64,000 nucleotides of DNA from Chryseobacterium limigenitum (GTDB lineage Bacteria; Bacteroidota; Bacteroidia; Flavobacteriales; Weeksellaceae), in the NCBI RefSeq assembly GCF_900114875.1, contig NZ_FPKW01000009.1:113294-177293 (forward strand), in the 5' to 3' direction. The position numbers and the translations under genes are program-made. The notes below the pieces were generated by a model that worked only from the letters and a program-made list of their open reading frames with translations, was not told the DNA's origin and did no database searches. Within the stretch, counting starts at the first letter, position 1. Each line of letters starts with the position of its first letter. Below are positions 22,901 through 32,366 of the stretch, one piece after another.

Positions 22901-25900
22901 CATTCCTTTTATCGGATATGATCTTGGAAAGGATTTCAATTGGGATTTTGATGTACTTTTCGGACAATACGGAAACCCTATTATCGGGATCAAGATAAAA
23001 AACATTGTCGAGCAATATTCGGCAGATCCTGACAGCTATCTCACTTTCCACACGGTTTTAAATCAGGTGGTATCAATCATTGGAGAAGGAAGAATTGTTC
23101 AGAAGCTCGATATTTTTTCAAAAAAGAAATATTCAGCCGAACAATCCAACCAATTTCTACAACAAAAATATTCGGAACATTTTGACGGCAGACTTTTCAA
23201 AACCATTGAAACGGTTCTGTTCTTTACCGATATTATTGATGACAAGCTGAAAAAGAAAAATAAGCATTACAATTTCTCTGAAAAAAGCTATAAAGAACTA
23301 CGGGACAAATGTCAGAAAGTATTGATGCTTTTGAAGCAGAATGACTGTGAACCGCAGTTTTTGTTTGAGAAAGATTTTGAATATTATATATCAGGTGTTT
23401 TGTCGATGCAATTTTCCGATTCTCCCATATTTGATAATATCAAAAGCACCAACGAATTTTTGCAGATCGGAAACAGGTTTGTAAAAAATATTTCCTACGT
23501 GGATGTAGAAAATATTGATCTTCCTTCAGAAATTGAGCCTTACTCTGTTCTCGGCGGTAACGGTGCAGCAGCAGAAACAGCAGTTGATAATTTTAGTTTT
23601 ATCAATGAACTAGAAGATTATGAGACCATTGTCTACAATCAGATCATTACGATTCCGCTTCAGGCACAACAGCAGAGGGAACTCGACAAAAAAAAGAAAA
23701 AGCACGAAGGAGCAGCCAACAATTCTCCGTCCAACGCCATTATAGCAGATGAAATCCAGACCCTGCTTCATAACATAGCCATTGACGGACAGCTCGTTGT
23801 CAATGCTCATTTTTCAATCCTTTTTTCAGCACAGACACTGGAGAAAATGGAAAATATTCAGTCAATGATTGAAAACAAGCTTTTTACGAAAGGAATCATT
23901 GTTTCTAAAAACGCTTATAACCAATTGGAACTCTTTCGGTCAGCTATTCCGGGCAATGGAACAGAACTTAGGGAGTATGATTTATTTATGACGACAAGCG
24001 AAGCGGCCTTGTGTTTTTTTTTTAAGGAAAGTTACCCCGTCAATGAAGAGTCCAATTTCTACCTGAGATTCACCGACAGACAAGGTGTTCCGCTAAAAGT
24101 TGACCCATCGGATCTACCGATGAAAACAGGAAGAATAAACAACAGGAACAAGTTTGTATTAGGACCGTCAGGTTCGGGGAAATCATTCCTGATGAACAAT
24201 ATTATTGAGCAGTATTTGACCTACAATTATGACGTGGTCATTGTTGATACAGGAGATTCGTATTCGGGAACGTGCAAATATAAGGGAGGCAGATACATCC
24301 AATACACTGAAGAAAAACCAATCACGATGAATCCTTTTCTTATGGATCAAAAAGAATTTAATATCGAAAAAATAGAATTTTTAACCAACCTGATCTTCTT
24401 GATTTGGCAAGGTCCGGATTCTTCAATGTCTTCCGCACAAAAATCCATTTTAGACAATGTGTTGATGTCGTTTTACCACGGGTATTTCAATGCTGGAACT
24501 CGATGGTATGAAAATAAAACTTCTGAAGAACTGATTCTATATCTCGGAAAATACAACATTCACGAAGATGATCTATTCACGGAATATGAGAATGAAGCAA
24601 AAGGACAGCATACTTACTATGACATTTTGGGAATTACTTTCGATGCCAGTTCCGATGAAATAAAGGAAGCGGGAAGAAAATTATTGAAATTCTATCATCC
24701 TGATAAGAACATCAATAACCCGGAATATGAAAGCGAAAATTTCTATAAAGTGTATGAAGCGTATGACACGCTGAACGATGAAGAAAGAAGGAAAATATAC
24801 AATGAAACGCAGTTGATTTTAATCAAGTCGAATGACATCATCAGGCAACCCCGATCAGCAGAAGAATGGAATGAATCCTTTAGAAAAGCCATCATCAGGA
24901 AAATAAAAGAACTGGAAGAAAAGCTGGTTGTAACAGAACTTTCGTTCAATGGGTTTTATGATTATTGCGATCAATTTCTTCCTATTTACCTGAATAATAA
25001 AAAACATAATATTATAGAGAAAGAGTTTAATCTGCGCACCTTTTTATTTGTACTGAAAGATTTTTACAAAGGCGGAAGGTACGGAACAACGCTCAATGAA
25101 AGTGCAGATAATACGCTGTTCGATGAATCTTTCATCGTTTTTGAAATTGATAATGTAAAAGATAATCCCAAGCTCTTTCCGATAGTAACGCTCATTATTA
25201 TGGACACTTTCATTCAGAAAATGAGACTCAGAAAAGACCGCAGAAAAGCCTTAATAATCGAAGAAGCATGGAAGGCCATTGCTAGTAAATTGATGGGTGG
25301 ATACATTCTTTATTTATATAAAACGGTGAGGAAATTTTGGGGAGAAGCGGTGGTGGTAACGCAGGAACTGGATGACATTATTGGAAATGCAGTGGTTAAA
25401 GATTCCATCATCAATAATTCGGATACATTTATTTTGCTTGACCAGACGAAGTTCAAAGACAACTTTGATAAAATCGCTTCATTGCTATCGCTCAATAAAG
25501 TAGAGCAAAACAAGATTTTTACCATCAACAATCTCAACAACAAATTCGGGAGAAGCCGATTCAAAGAATTTTACTTAAAAAGAGGTTCAAAAGGAGAGGT
25601 CTATGGAAATGAAGTTTCGCTTGAACAATATCTCACCTACACTACAGAAAAACCGGAAAAATCGGCAGTTGAATATTATGTGCACCAATACGGAGACTAT
25701 GATGAAGCATTGCGCAGAATAGTTGGTGATTTAAAAACCTTCGGAGACAGTCTGGAAAACTTAGTGTCACTCGTGAATTTATACCAAAATCCTTTAGATC
25801 AAAAAATCAATTCCTTTTATAGAATGATGAAAAAAGAGAACAAAGGAAAGAATGTTTTTAAAATCATTTCACAGCAACTGGAAGACCGTAATATCAGTTT

Positions 25901-25946
25901 TTCAGAATTAATCAGTAAACAAAATTACGCTTATGAAAACGTTTAA
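22872..25946 (+). CDS. traG: TraG/VirB4-type transfer ATPase with an inserted DnaJ J-domain
   Basis: This 1024-residue ATPase powers the type IV secretion system. It has an N-terminal VirB4-like region, Walker A LGPSGSGKSFLMNN (about 434-447), a Walker B-type segment RRKALIIEEAWKAIASK and VVTQELDDI. Between them, residues 581-645, is a complete J-domain: TYYDILGI, the HPD motif in FYHPDKN (H609, P610, D611), then FYKVYEAYDTLNDEERRKIY. It reads through in one frame with no sign of a frameshift. Usual relatives are several hundred bases shorter and have no such domain as far as I know. J-domains stimulate Hsp70 (DnaK), so the ATPase may recruit the host chaperone. It overlaps traF and the next gene. 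Confidence 0.85.
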   Translation: MATTKKQAFSIPFIGYDLGKDFNWDFDVLFGQYGNPIIGIKIKNIVEQYSADPDSYLTFHTVLNQVVSIIGEGRIVQKLDIFSKKKYSAEQSNQFLQQKYSEHFDGRLFKTIETVLFFTDIIDDKLKKKNKHYNFSEKSYKELRDKCQKVLMLLKQNDCEPQFLFEKDFEYYISGVLSMQFSDSPIFDNIKSTNEFLQIGNRFVKNISYVDVENIDLPSEIEPYSVLGGNGAAAETAVDNFSFINELEDYETIVYNQIITIPLQAQQQRELDKKKKKHEGAANNSPSNAIIADEIQTLLHNIAIDGQLVVNAHFSILFSAQTLEKMENIQSMIENKLFTKGIIVSKNAYNQLELFRSAIPGNGTELREYDLFMTTSEAALCFFFKESYPVNEESNFYLRFTDRQGVPLKVDPSDLPMKTGRINNRNKFVLGPSGSGKSFLMNNIIEQYLTYNYDVVIVDTGDSYSGTCKYKGGRYIQYTEEKPITMNPFLMDQKEFNIEKIEFLTNLIFLIWQGPDSSMSSAQKSILDNVLMSFYHGYFNAGTRWYENKTSEELILYLGKYNIHEDDLFTEYENEAKGQHTYYDILGITFDASSDEIKEAGRKLLKFYHPDKNINNPEYESENFYKVYEAYDTLNDEERRKIYNETQLILIKSNDIIRQPRSAEEWNESFRKAIIRKIKELEEKLVVTELSFNGFYDYCDQFLPIYLNNKKHNIIEKEFNLRTFLFVLKDFYKGGRYGTTLNESADNTLFDESFIVFEIDNVKDNPKLFPIVTLIIMDTFIQKMRLRKDRRKALIIEEAWKAIASKLMGGYILYLYKTVRKFWGEAVVVTQELDDIIGNAVVKDSIINNSDTFILLDQTKFKDNFDKIASLLSLNKVEQNKIFTINNLNNKFGRSRFKEFYLKRGSKGEVYGNEVSLEQYLTYTTEKPEKSAVEYYVHQYGDYDEALRRIVGDLKTFGDSLENLVSLVNLYQNPLDQKINSFYRMMKKENKGKNVFKIISQQLEDRNISFSELISKQNYAYENV

Positions 25947-26658
25947 ACCTATAAATTTCCCAAGAGGATTTCGTCACGTTTCATCTCTGGCGAACCATAT
26001 TATATTGAAGGTTTTTCTACTAATTTTCTCCCTCTGGGGGACAATGGGATTCGCCCAAAACACCTACATCGACCCTACGGTAACAGCGGCAATGATTCTT
26101 TATTCTGAAAATCTAAAAGCCAAGCAGAACGAAGTCATTGAGGAAACTTCAAAATTAAAGGACGCACAGACCTGGGTGGGAACACAGATGGTAGCGGCTA
26201 ATGACATTCAGAATAAAATTCTGAAGGGTTTAAAAGAGGTTTCCGGCACTTTACAAAATGGAATCCAAGCACAGGAAATCTACTCTGAGCTCAATAAATG
26301 TTATGCTTATTCATCACAAGTGGTACAACTAGCATCAGAACATCCTGAGTATGCCATTTTTGGGGTGAAAGCTTCACAAAAAACGTATGAGCAAAGTCTA
26401 AAGATTGTTACCGACGTTTCTGATATTCTCGCTTCCGGAGAGCTGAATCTTGCAACAGCAGGAGACCGCTACAAAATTCTTCATAATATTTCCGGTAATG
26501 TGAAAAATCTGAAGCTTTGGCTTTTAGCAATCAAACTGCGATTAGAAAAAGCAAACCGATTGGGATTCTGGAATTCTATTAATCCATTTGCCGGATATAT
26601 CAATACAGACAAAGCTATTGTTGAAAATATAATGAACCGGTATAAACGGAATTTTTAA
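25933..26658 (+). CDS. TraI-like secreted protein (family member 1)
   Basis: The 241-residue protein has a hydrophobic N-terminal segment (IILKVFLLIFSLWGTMGFAQ) that ends in a likely signal cleavage site, and then helical sequence with ASEHPEYAIFGVK and a conserved end, GYINTDKAIVENIMNRYKRN. It resembles TraI of Bacteroidota elements. The same C-terminal signature occurs in the three genes that follow. It overlaps traG by 14 bases. Role: probably a periplasmic component of the transfer channel. Confidence 0.65.
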   Translation: MKTFKPINFPRGFRHVSSLANHIILKVFLLIFSLWGTMGFAQNTYIDPTVTAAMILYSENLKAKQNEVIEETSKLKDAQTWVGTQMVAANDIQNKILKGLKEVSGTLQNGIQAQEIYSELNKCYAYSSQVVQLASEHPEYAIFGVKASQKTYEQSLKIVTDVSDILASGELNLATAGDRYKILHNISGNVKNLKLWLLAIKLRLEKANRLGFWNSINPFAGYINTDKAIVENIMNRYKRNF

Positions 26659-26666
26659 ATTTTTCT

Positions 26667-27392
26667 ATGATGAAATCGAAAAATGAGATTCGCCGACCTT
26701 ACGGTGGCAAAAATAAAATTGTTGTCAGTTTGCTTATTCCTCTAGTTTATTTGGTATTGAGATCCTCCGGTGGTGGGTCTACCCCTGCATGGCAACAGGA
26801 AAATGTTTCATTTCCGATGATGGATATAGAAATCAATGCCACGATGAAAGAACACGACAGGCAAAAAGAAATGCGACAAAAACAAATTGCGAATGCCACC
26901 GTAGAAACGGCCAACAGAAACCAATGGAACAATTTTAAAGAAAAAATCACCAAAGTTCAGGACAGATTGCGAATTGTTTCATTTGCCATTCAAGCGATAC
27001 CCACCGGAATAGCAATGAGCAGGGAAATAACCAAAATAACAAACAATCAGACTGCTATTATCAATGAAATAAACGATGCTCCCTATTCCATTATCGCTGT
27101 TTTGCCTTCTCAGGTTCAGTTTGTTGATGATCTGCAAATGGTAACACGGCTGGTAACCGGGATCATTTTGTCTTACGGAGCCATCAACCAAATGGAAAAA
27201 TCAGAACGTAAAGTATTATTAGACTATGCTTTGGGTGAAGTAAAGGCGATAAGCAGAAATTCTACCCATATGCTTTTAAAGATAAGGGATATTAAAGCCA
27301 AGGTAAAACGTAACAAAAGAGCCTTTCAATATTATGTCAACAGGGATAAGCAAGTAGTTGAAAGCATCATGGATAACATTAAATCTTTCTAA
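26667..27392 (+). CDS. Tra-cluster protein (family member 2)
   Basis: The 241-residue product has an N-terminal hydrophobic helix (IVVSLLIPLVYLVLRSS), then a coiled-coil-like region rich in Gln, Lys and Asn, and a C-terminal end RDKQVVESIMDNIKSF that matches the neighbours' signature. Not assigned to a named family. It lies 8 bases after member 1 and one base before member 3. Confidence 0.5.
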   Translation: MMKSKNEIRRPYGGKNKIVVSLLIPLVYLVLRSSGGGSTPAWQQENVSFPMMDIEINATMKEHDRQKEMRQKQIANATVETANRNQWNNFKEKITKVQDRLRIVSFAIQAIPTGIAMSREITKITNNQTAIINEINDAPYSIIAVLPSQVQFVDDLQMVTRLVTGIILSYGAINQMEKSERKVLLDYALGEVKAISRNSTHMLLKIRDIKAKVKRNKRAFQYYVNRDKQVVESIMDNIKSF

Positions 27393-27393
27393 A

Positions 27394-28059
27394 ATGAAAA
27401 AAATATTTTTTTCCGGAGTTTTTTTCTTCTCTGTTGCATCTGTAAAAAGCCAGCAAATAGTGATTAACGACAAACTTCTGTCACAGATCACCGTAAACCA
27501 CGGTGTTCGATTAGGAAGCGAACAGGCTTTTCTGGATTCCTATGAAAAGCAAAAAGAATTGTATGATGATATCAACAATAAAATCACGCAGATCATTGCG
27601 ATTCAGGAATACATCTATCAACAACTGAAAAATGTGAATTCAGCCTTGACCCAGAGCAAAAAACTCATTTATCTCTATCAATATTTGGGTAAAATAGTAA
27701 CGAACTCCAATAAAATGCTGGATCTATCAGCACAGCATCCTGAATATTCGGTACTCATTTCAAAATATTATGTTGAAATCGGGAAGCAGACGACGAAACT
27801 TCAGCAGGAAGTTACGCAGGACATTCTAAATGAGGAAAAAGATTTTCTAATGGACGCAATGGATAGGGAAATGCTGATTGAAAAGATTTTTACAAGGGTC
27901 AGAAATATCAACGGAAATATTCTGTACATCAATTTACGATTAGAGAATGCCAAGAAAATCCCTTATCTGTATCAGGTTCCGGTGCTTCGTAATTACATCA
28001 ATATAGACAAAGCCATTGTTGGCGACATCATCACCAAATACCATTACCTCTTTAATTAA
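27394..28059 (+). CDS. TraI-like secreted protein (family member 3)
   Basis: From ATG 27394 (a TTG at 27358 would lie inside the previous gene) the protein has 221 residues with a signal peptide ending near SVKSQ. LSAQHPEYSVL and VRNINGNILYINLRLENAK align with member 1 (ASEHPEYAIF and ISGNVKNLKLWLLAIKLRLEKAN), and the end YINIDKAIVGDIITKYHYLF matches its end. Members 1 and 3 are clear paralogues. Confidence 0.6.
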   Translation: MKKIFFSGVFFFSVASVKSQQIVINDKLLSQITVNHGVRLGSEQAFLDSYEKQKELYDDINNKITQIIAIQEYIYQQLKNVNSALTQSKKLIYLYQYLGKIVTNSNKMLDLSAQHPEYSVLISKYYVEIGKQTTKLQQEVTQDILNEEKDFLMDAMDREMLIEKIFTRVRNINGNILYINLRLENAKKIPYLYQVPVLRNYINIDKAIVGDIITKYHYLFN

Positions 28060-28065
28060 AAAATT

Positions 28066-28896
28066 ATGGAAAATCTACTAAAAAAAATCAGCCTATTTCA
28101 GTTCATCTTGATTACAGGCAGTGTGTTTGGACAAGTCAGCGTCAAGAGATTAAATGATCCTTCCATTGTTGCCCAGCATAAAAGAATGGTCTTTCAAGAT
28201 TGGGGAGATTGGAGACCATATCCAAAATACTTTTTAGGAATCCAAACCAATTTTGCCTACGCAACGGTGTGGGGAATTTGGGCTCCAAAAATCAACAGGG
28301 ATTATAAGGATGGGGAAGACATTCGTCCATTAAAACCGACAGGAGTTCAAAATCAAAGGTTTGCCCAGCTAAAGTTTCAAGAGGAAGAAGCAAAAAAGAT
28401 AAAAGCAGCTTCAGATACCATTCATAAAAGGAGCGTTCAGGATTTTGCCCATTGGACGTCCGCTACTGTCGATGCCGATCCTCTTTGGCTATTGTATTAC
28501 AAACGAATGCTAAAACCTATTACTGAATTTCCCGATACACCTCAAAATTTTATCGAGTGGCGACTGAAAGACCTGCAAACGTTTGAAACACTCAGCTCAA
28601 CAGGAGCATTAAAAAGACTTCAGGAAGAACTGGATCTCATCAAAGAAAAATATTCAATGTCCAGAAGTATGGATATGCCAAGGGGAAAAAGGTTCATTAT
28701 GTACCACGAAACCCTTATCAAATGGCGAAAATTTGTTCAGGAATTAAGGAAGCACAACAACAAGACAACACTTCTTACAGATTACAAGAATATTCTGAAA
28801 AACCATTCAAATTTTGCTTTGCCACCTGCGTGGACACCTTCATCAGACGGGCAGATTGTTCAAAATATAATGAACCACTACAAACACCGATATTAA
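28066..28896 (+). CDS. Tra-cluster secreted protein (family member 4)
   Basis: The 276-residue protein has a signal peptide (ISLFQFILITGSVFGQ) and a Trp-rich section (FQDWGDWRPYPKYF, VWGIWAPK), a helical middle, and the shared ending SDGQIVQNIMNHYKHRY. No family recognised beyond its place beside TraI-like proteins. The next gene, traJ, starts two bases after its stop. Confidence 0.5.
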   Translation: MENLLKKISLFQFILITGSVFGQVSVKRLNDPSIVAQHKRMVFQDWGDWRPYPKYFLGIQTNFAYATVWGIWAPKINRDYKDGEDIRPLKPTGVQNQRFAQLKFQEEEAKKIKAASDTIHKRSVQDFAHWTSATVDADPLWLLYYKRMLKPITEFPDTPQNFIEWRLKDLQTFETLSSTGALKRLQEELDLIKEKYSMSRSMDMPRGKRFIMYHETLIKWRKFVQELRKHNNKTTLLTDYKNILKNHSNFALPPAWTPSSDGQIVQNIMNHYKHRY

Positions 28897-28898
28897 AA

Positions 28899-30134
28899 AT
28901 GAATAAAACGATAACATTAACTTTTTGCCTATTAGCAATTCTTTTACCTGTAATGGGTTTCGCCCAGACAGACGGCGATTACAGTAATCTACTCCAATTT
29001 TTAAAAGGAGATGGCGCTTTTGAAAAATGGTTTATGGAGGTTTTTACCAAATTAGACAATAGTGTACAAGATAGCGCCGCCGGATCTGCTTTGGTAGGAA
29101 AAGCAATAGGCGGCTTAGGCGCTCTCATGTACCTTGGATATATGGGTTGGCAAATGGCGGCCGGAGATAGAGAATGGGAAATCACTCCAATGCTGAAACC
29201 AATTCTTATCGGATTTACGCTTGTTTATTGGAGTGGATTTGTCAGTATGATTCAAGCGCCATTTGAGGCCATTGCCGAACCCGGAATCTCAATTTTCAGC
29301 GAAATCGAATCGGAAGTCAATGATCTACGGGTTGAAAGATTTAAAAAACAGCAACAATTATTGGATGCTGTTATAAAACTGAAAGCGGAAGAAGATGCGA
29401 AGCAGGAAGTCATTGAGAATACCACTGAAGATGCTGATGATTCGTGGTTTGATATCAGTGAGGGATTGGATAAATTGATTCAGCCTATCAAAGAATGGTC
29501 AATACGAATGGAATTCCAAATGCAAAAATTAGTCGCAGAACTCATTGAGTTTTGTTGCCTTTCCATTCTTAGGATTTGTGTATATCTCATTTTCTTCATT
29601 CAAAAAATATGGTCTTACATTTTAATCATTTTAGGACCGATAGCTGTTGGAATGGCTCTTATTCCCGGATTTGAAAATTCATTATACAGTTGGGTATCAA
29701 AATTCATCAACATTAATCTTTACACTTTTGTTGCCTATACGATCATCAACATCGGTCAGCAATTGATCGCTTCCGGTTATACAATGGAGATCGAAAGGTA
29801 TGATACCTTATTATCCAATGGAACCATTACCAACTTAGACGCTTTGATGGTCTATGTGAGCAACTCCGGAATGATCTACAATCAGCTTTTCACCTGTGTT
29901 GCCTATGTTGTTACGGGAATCGGAGTACTAATGACCCCAACCATTGCAGACAGTATTGTTTCTGCAGGAGGGGCGGGAGCAATGACGAAAATGAAAAGTG
30001 CAGCAGGAAAAATGGCAAGCAGTGCTAAAACAGCAATATTGGCTGCCAAAACAGGAGGAGCTTCTGTAGCAGCAAGTGCAGCAGCAGGTTCAGCATCAGG
30101 CAGAGTTCAAAGAGCGATGAAAAAAGGAAAATAA
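28899..30134 (+). CDS. traJ: TraJ membrane protein of the transfer channel
   Basis: Starting at ATG 28899 the protein has 411 residues, with a signal peptide (LLPVMGFAQ) and several transmembrane helices (around GALMYLGYMGWQM, LIGFTLVYWSGFVSMI, ILRICVYLIFFIQKIW, YILIILGPIAVGMALIPGF). This matches TraJ of Bacteroidota elements, comparable to VirB6. The Ala-rich end (about 355-411) is low complexity. An open frame from 28722 runs inside the previous gene and is rejected. The GxxGxxIGPIAVGMALI type motif is typical of the family. Confidence 0.8.
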   Translation: MNKTITLTFCLLAILLPVMGFAQTDGDYSNLLQFLKGDGAFEKWFMEVFTKLDNSVQDSAAGSALVGKAIGGLGALMYLGYMGWQMAAGDREWEITPMLKPILIGFTLVYWSGFVSMIQAPFEAIAEPGISIFSEIESEVNDLRVERFKKQQQLLDAVIKLKAEEDAKQEVIENTTEDADDSWFDISEGLDKLIQPIKEWSIRMEFQMQKLVAELIEFCCLSILRICVYLIFFIQKIWSYILIILGPIAVGMALIPGFENSLYSWVSKFININLYTFVAYTIINIGQQLIASGYTMEIERYDTLLSNGTITNLDALMVYVSNSGMIYNQLFTCVAYVVTGIGVLMTPTIADSIVSAGGAGAMTKMKSAAGKMASSAKTAILAAKTGGASVAASAAAGSASGRVQRAMKKGK

Positions 30135-30188
30135 ATGTTGTACGAATGACCAACAACCAAACATTATCAACCAACAACTAAAATAAAG

Positions 30189-30803
30189 ATGCTTATCAAA
30201 AATATAGAACAAAGAATCAAGATCAACAAGGTCATTTCTTTATCCACCATTGCTTTTGCTGTTTTCATTGTCATTGCCGGATTTTTCTTTGCATACAGAA
30301 TGATCGAGGATTCCAGAAAATCAATTTACATTTTAGACAATGGCGTTCCGGTTCTTGCCAAGCAGACTGATGTCCTGCTGAACCGACCTGTTGAATATAA
30401 AGCTCAAATTGAATTATTCCACAGATTGTTTTTCACACTCGCTCCCGATGATACCTATATCAAGGATAATATTCAAAAGTCATTGTATCTTATTGATGAC
30501 AGCGGAAAAAAGGAATATACGAACCTAAGGGAAAAAGGATTTTACAATCAAATAATAGCTTCCAGTTCGATGGTCAGTATCCATACCGATTCGATTACGC
30601 TTAGTATGGAACAAAAGAAATTTAGCTTTTTCGGTAAGCAGATGATCACAAGAAAATCTTCTGTCATTACGAGGAAGCTCATCACCGAAGGTTTCTTTGA
30701 AGACATCATCAGAAGTCCCAATAATCCTCACGGTGTGATTCTTAAAAACTGGCGAATCATCAATAACGAGGAACTGTCCAATCAAAATAAAAATTCTTAC
30801 TAA
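30189..30803 (+). CDS. traK: TraK (VirB8-like) transfer protein
   Basis: The 204-residue protein has one N-terminal helix (ISLSTIAFAVFIVIAGFFFAY) and a periplasmic domain with AQIELFHRLFFTLAPDDTYI and YLIDDSGKKEYTNLREKGFY, typical of TraK. VirB8-type proteins bridge the inner and outer parts of the channel. It lies 54 bases after traJ and one base before traL. Confidence 0.85.
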   Translation: MLIKNIEQRIKINKVISLSTIAFAVFIVIAGFFFAYRMIEDSRKSIYILDNGVPVLAKQTDVLLNRPVEYKAQIELFHRLFFTLAPDDTYIKDNIQKSLYLIDDSGKKEYTNLREKGFYNQIIASSSMVSIHTDSITLSMEQKKFSFFGKQMITRKSSVITRKLITEGFFEDIIRSPNNPHGVILKNWRIINNEELSNQNKNSY

Positions 30804-30804
30804 A

Positions 30805-31158
30805 ATGGAAACTACATTAAAACAAAAGGGTCAGAAATGGCTGCAGTGGGCAGTTCAAAATCCAAAGAAATTCTTCACGTATTCAATGATTCTACTGTCG
30901 GTTTCATTTATAGGGTCTCTAATTCAAGGTATCTTTTTCCCTTCCGAAACAGCATTTAAAATAAGACCTCCGGTTCTCTATTCTAAAAATAAGTCGAGTC
31001 AAAATCTATCTGTCAACAATGATAAAGAGATGGAAAAAATAGTACAAGAACTGAAAACTTTAAAAGTGAAAAGAGACAAAAACGCACTGAAAAAAGAAGA
31101 CAGTTTACGAATTGACTACTTGTTCAACCAATACCAAAAATTAAAAAATGGACATTAA
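30805..31158 (+). CDS. TraL-like small membrane protein
   Basis: The 117-residue protein contains one hydrophobic segment (FTYSMILLSVSFIGSLIQGIF) after an amphipathic start, and a charged C-terminal half with a likely coiled coil. Its place between TraK and TraM fits TraL, although the sequence itself is poorly conserved. Its end overlaps traM by 11 bases. Confidence 0.55.
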   Translation: METTLKQKGQKWLQWAVQNPKKFFTYSMILLSVSFIGSLIQGIFFPSETAFKIRPPVLYSKNKSSQNLSVNNDKEMEKIVQELKTLKVKRDKNALKKEDSLRIDYLFNQYQKLKNGH

Positions 31159-32362
31159 AAAAATAAATTTTAAAGAAAAAAAATATGTTCTGCCTCTTTT
31201 GGCTCTGCCATTTCTTTTTCTTTTCGGCTACGTAGGAGCACAGTTTCTCAAAGAAGATACTTCTGAAAAAAATAAACCAAAAGAATTGTCACTATCACTC
31301 GGCGATACGCAAGATTCCATTATGACCAAAAATGATGCGTATGATGCTTTTTTCAAAAAAGAGGATAACAGAACGATGCTTGGTGGTTTGGATAAAGAAG
31401 AAGATAGTTTATTGAACTATGATGACCAATTGTCACTGGACCAAAAAAGAAAAATTGACTCCTTAAAAGCAGAAAACGGAAGACAAAACAGATACCAGGC
31501 AAAAGAAAATCAATCCTCGTATTACAAACCAAATCAATCACAGAGGGATGACAAAGATTACAACAGGTCTTCAGAAATCATTAAAATGCTGAATGACAAA
31601 TCTTACGGGAACCAAGAAGATAAATACGCAGATACACCAAAAGAAAAGACACAAAGTGTCCAACCAGACCCTGTAAAATATCTGAAAGAACAAATGCTCG
31701 TGATGGATTCTTTAGAAAAATCCCGTGATCCTGAGTACCAAAGTAAACTCGCAGCAGAACAAAAACTGAAGTCCAATAAAGAGAAAATGGAAGATTTTCT
31801 TAATTCAACTTTCAATGTGAGCAAATCCGGAATCAACAGTGGTTTCAATGCTTTCTATAAGGAGAAAGAAAACAGCTTTATCAAAGCGGTCATTGACGAA
31901 AATAACAAAGGCTTTCTTGGAAGCAGGATTAGGTTCCGATTGTTGGAAGACATCTTTGTCGGGAACAAAAAAATAATCAAAGGTTCGATATTATACGGAC
32001 AAATCTCAGGATTTTCAATGCAGAGAGTCAATCTCAACATTGTATCTGTATTCACAAAAGGAGAAATCTATCCTGTCAATCTTTCGATTTATGATGTTGA
32101 CGGGATGAAGGGATTGTACGTTCCGCAAAGCGTTTTCAGAGATATGATGCGGGAAATGGGAAGTAACTCAGTACAAGGAACTCAGATGGATATGGGCGGA
32201 AAAGGATTTTTCTCAAGCATTGGATCCAGCCTGTTTACATCAACATCTAAATCTATTGCCAACCTGATCAAAGAAAATAAAGCAAAACTGAAATACAACT
32301 CATATGTCTTTTTGATCGACGAAAATCAATTGAAAGATTCACAAAACCAACAAAAAAAATAA
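31148..32362 (+). CDS. traM: TraM (VirB10-like) transfer protein
   Basis: The 404-residue protein has an N-terminal helix (YVLPLLALPFLFLFGYVGA), a long low-complexity Lys/Asp/Gln-rich linker through the periplasm, and a C-terminal domain (FLGSRIRFRLLEDIFVGNKK onward, with GSILYGQISGF and LYVPQSVFRDM) matching the TraM conjugative transposon family. It is the counterpart of VirB10, spanning both membranes. Confidence 0.85.
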   Translation: MDIKKINFKEKKYVLPLLALPFLFLFGYVGAQFLKEDTSEKNKPKELSLSLGDTQDSIMTKNDAYDAFFKKEDNRTMLGGLDKEEDSLLNYDDQLSLDQKRKIDSLKAENGRQNRYQAKENQSSYYKPNQSQRDDKDYNRSSEIIKMLNDKSYGNQEDKYADTPKEKTQSVQPDPVKYLKEQMLVMDSLEKSRDPEYQSKLAAEQKLKSNKEKMEDFLNSTFNVSKSGINSGFNAFYKEKENSFIKAVIDENNKGFLGSRIRFRLLEDIFVGNKKIIKGSILYGQISGFSMQRVNLNIVSVFTKGEIYPVNLSIYDVDGMKGLYVPQSVFRDMMREMGSNSVQGTQMDMGGKGFFSSIGSSLFTSTSKSIANLIKENKAKLKYNSYVFLIDENQLKDSQNQQKK

Positions 32363-32366
32363 AACA

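Noticed and set aside
28722..28898. N-terminal extension of TraJ
   Set aside because: It lies inside the previous gene in another frame, while ATG 28899 begins a proper signal peptide.
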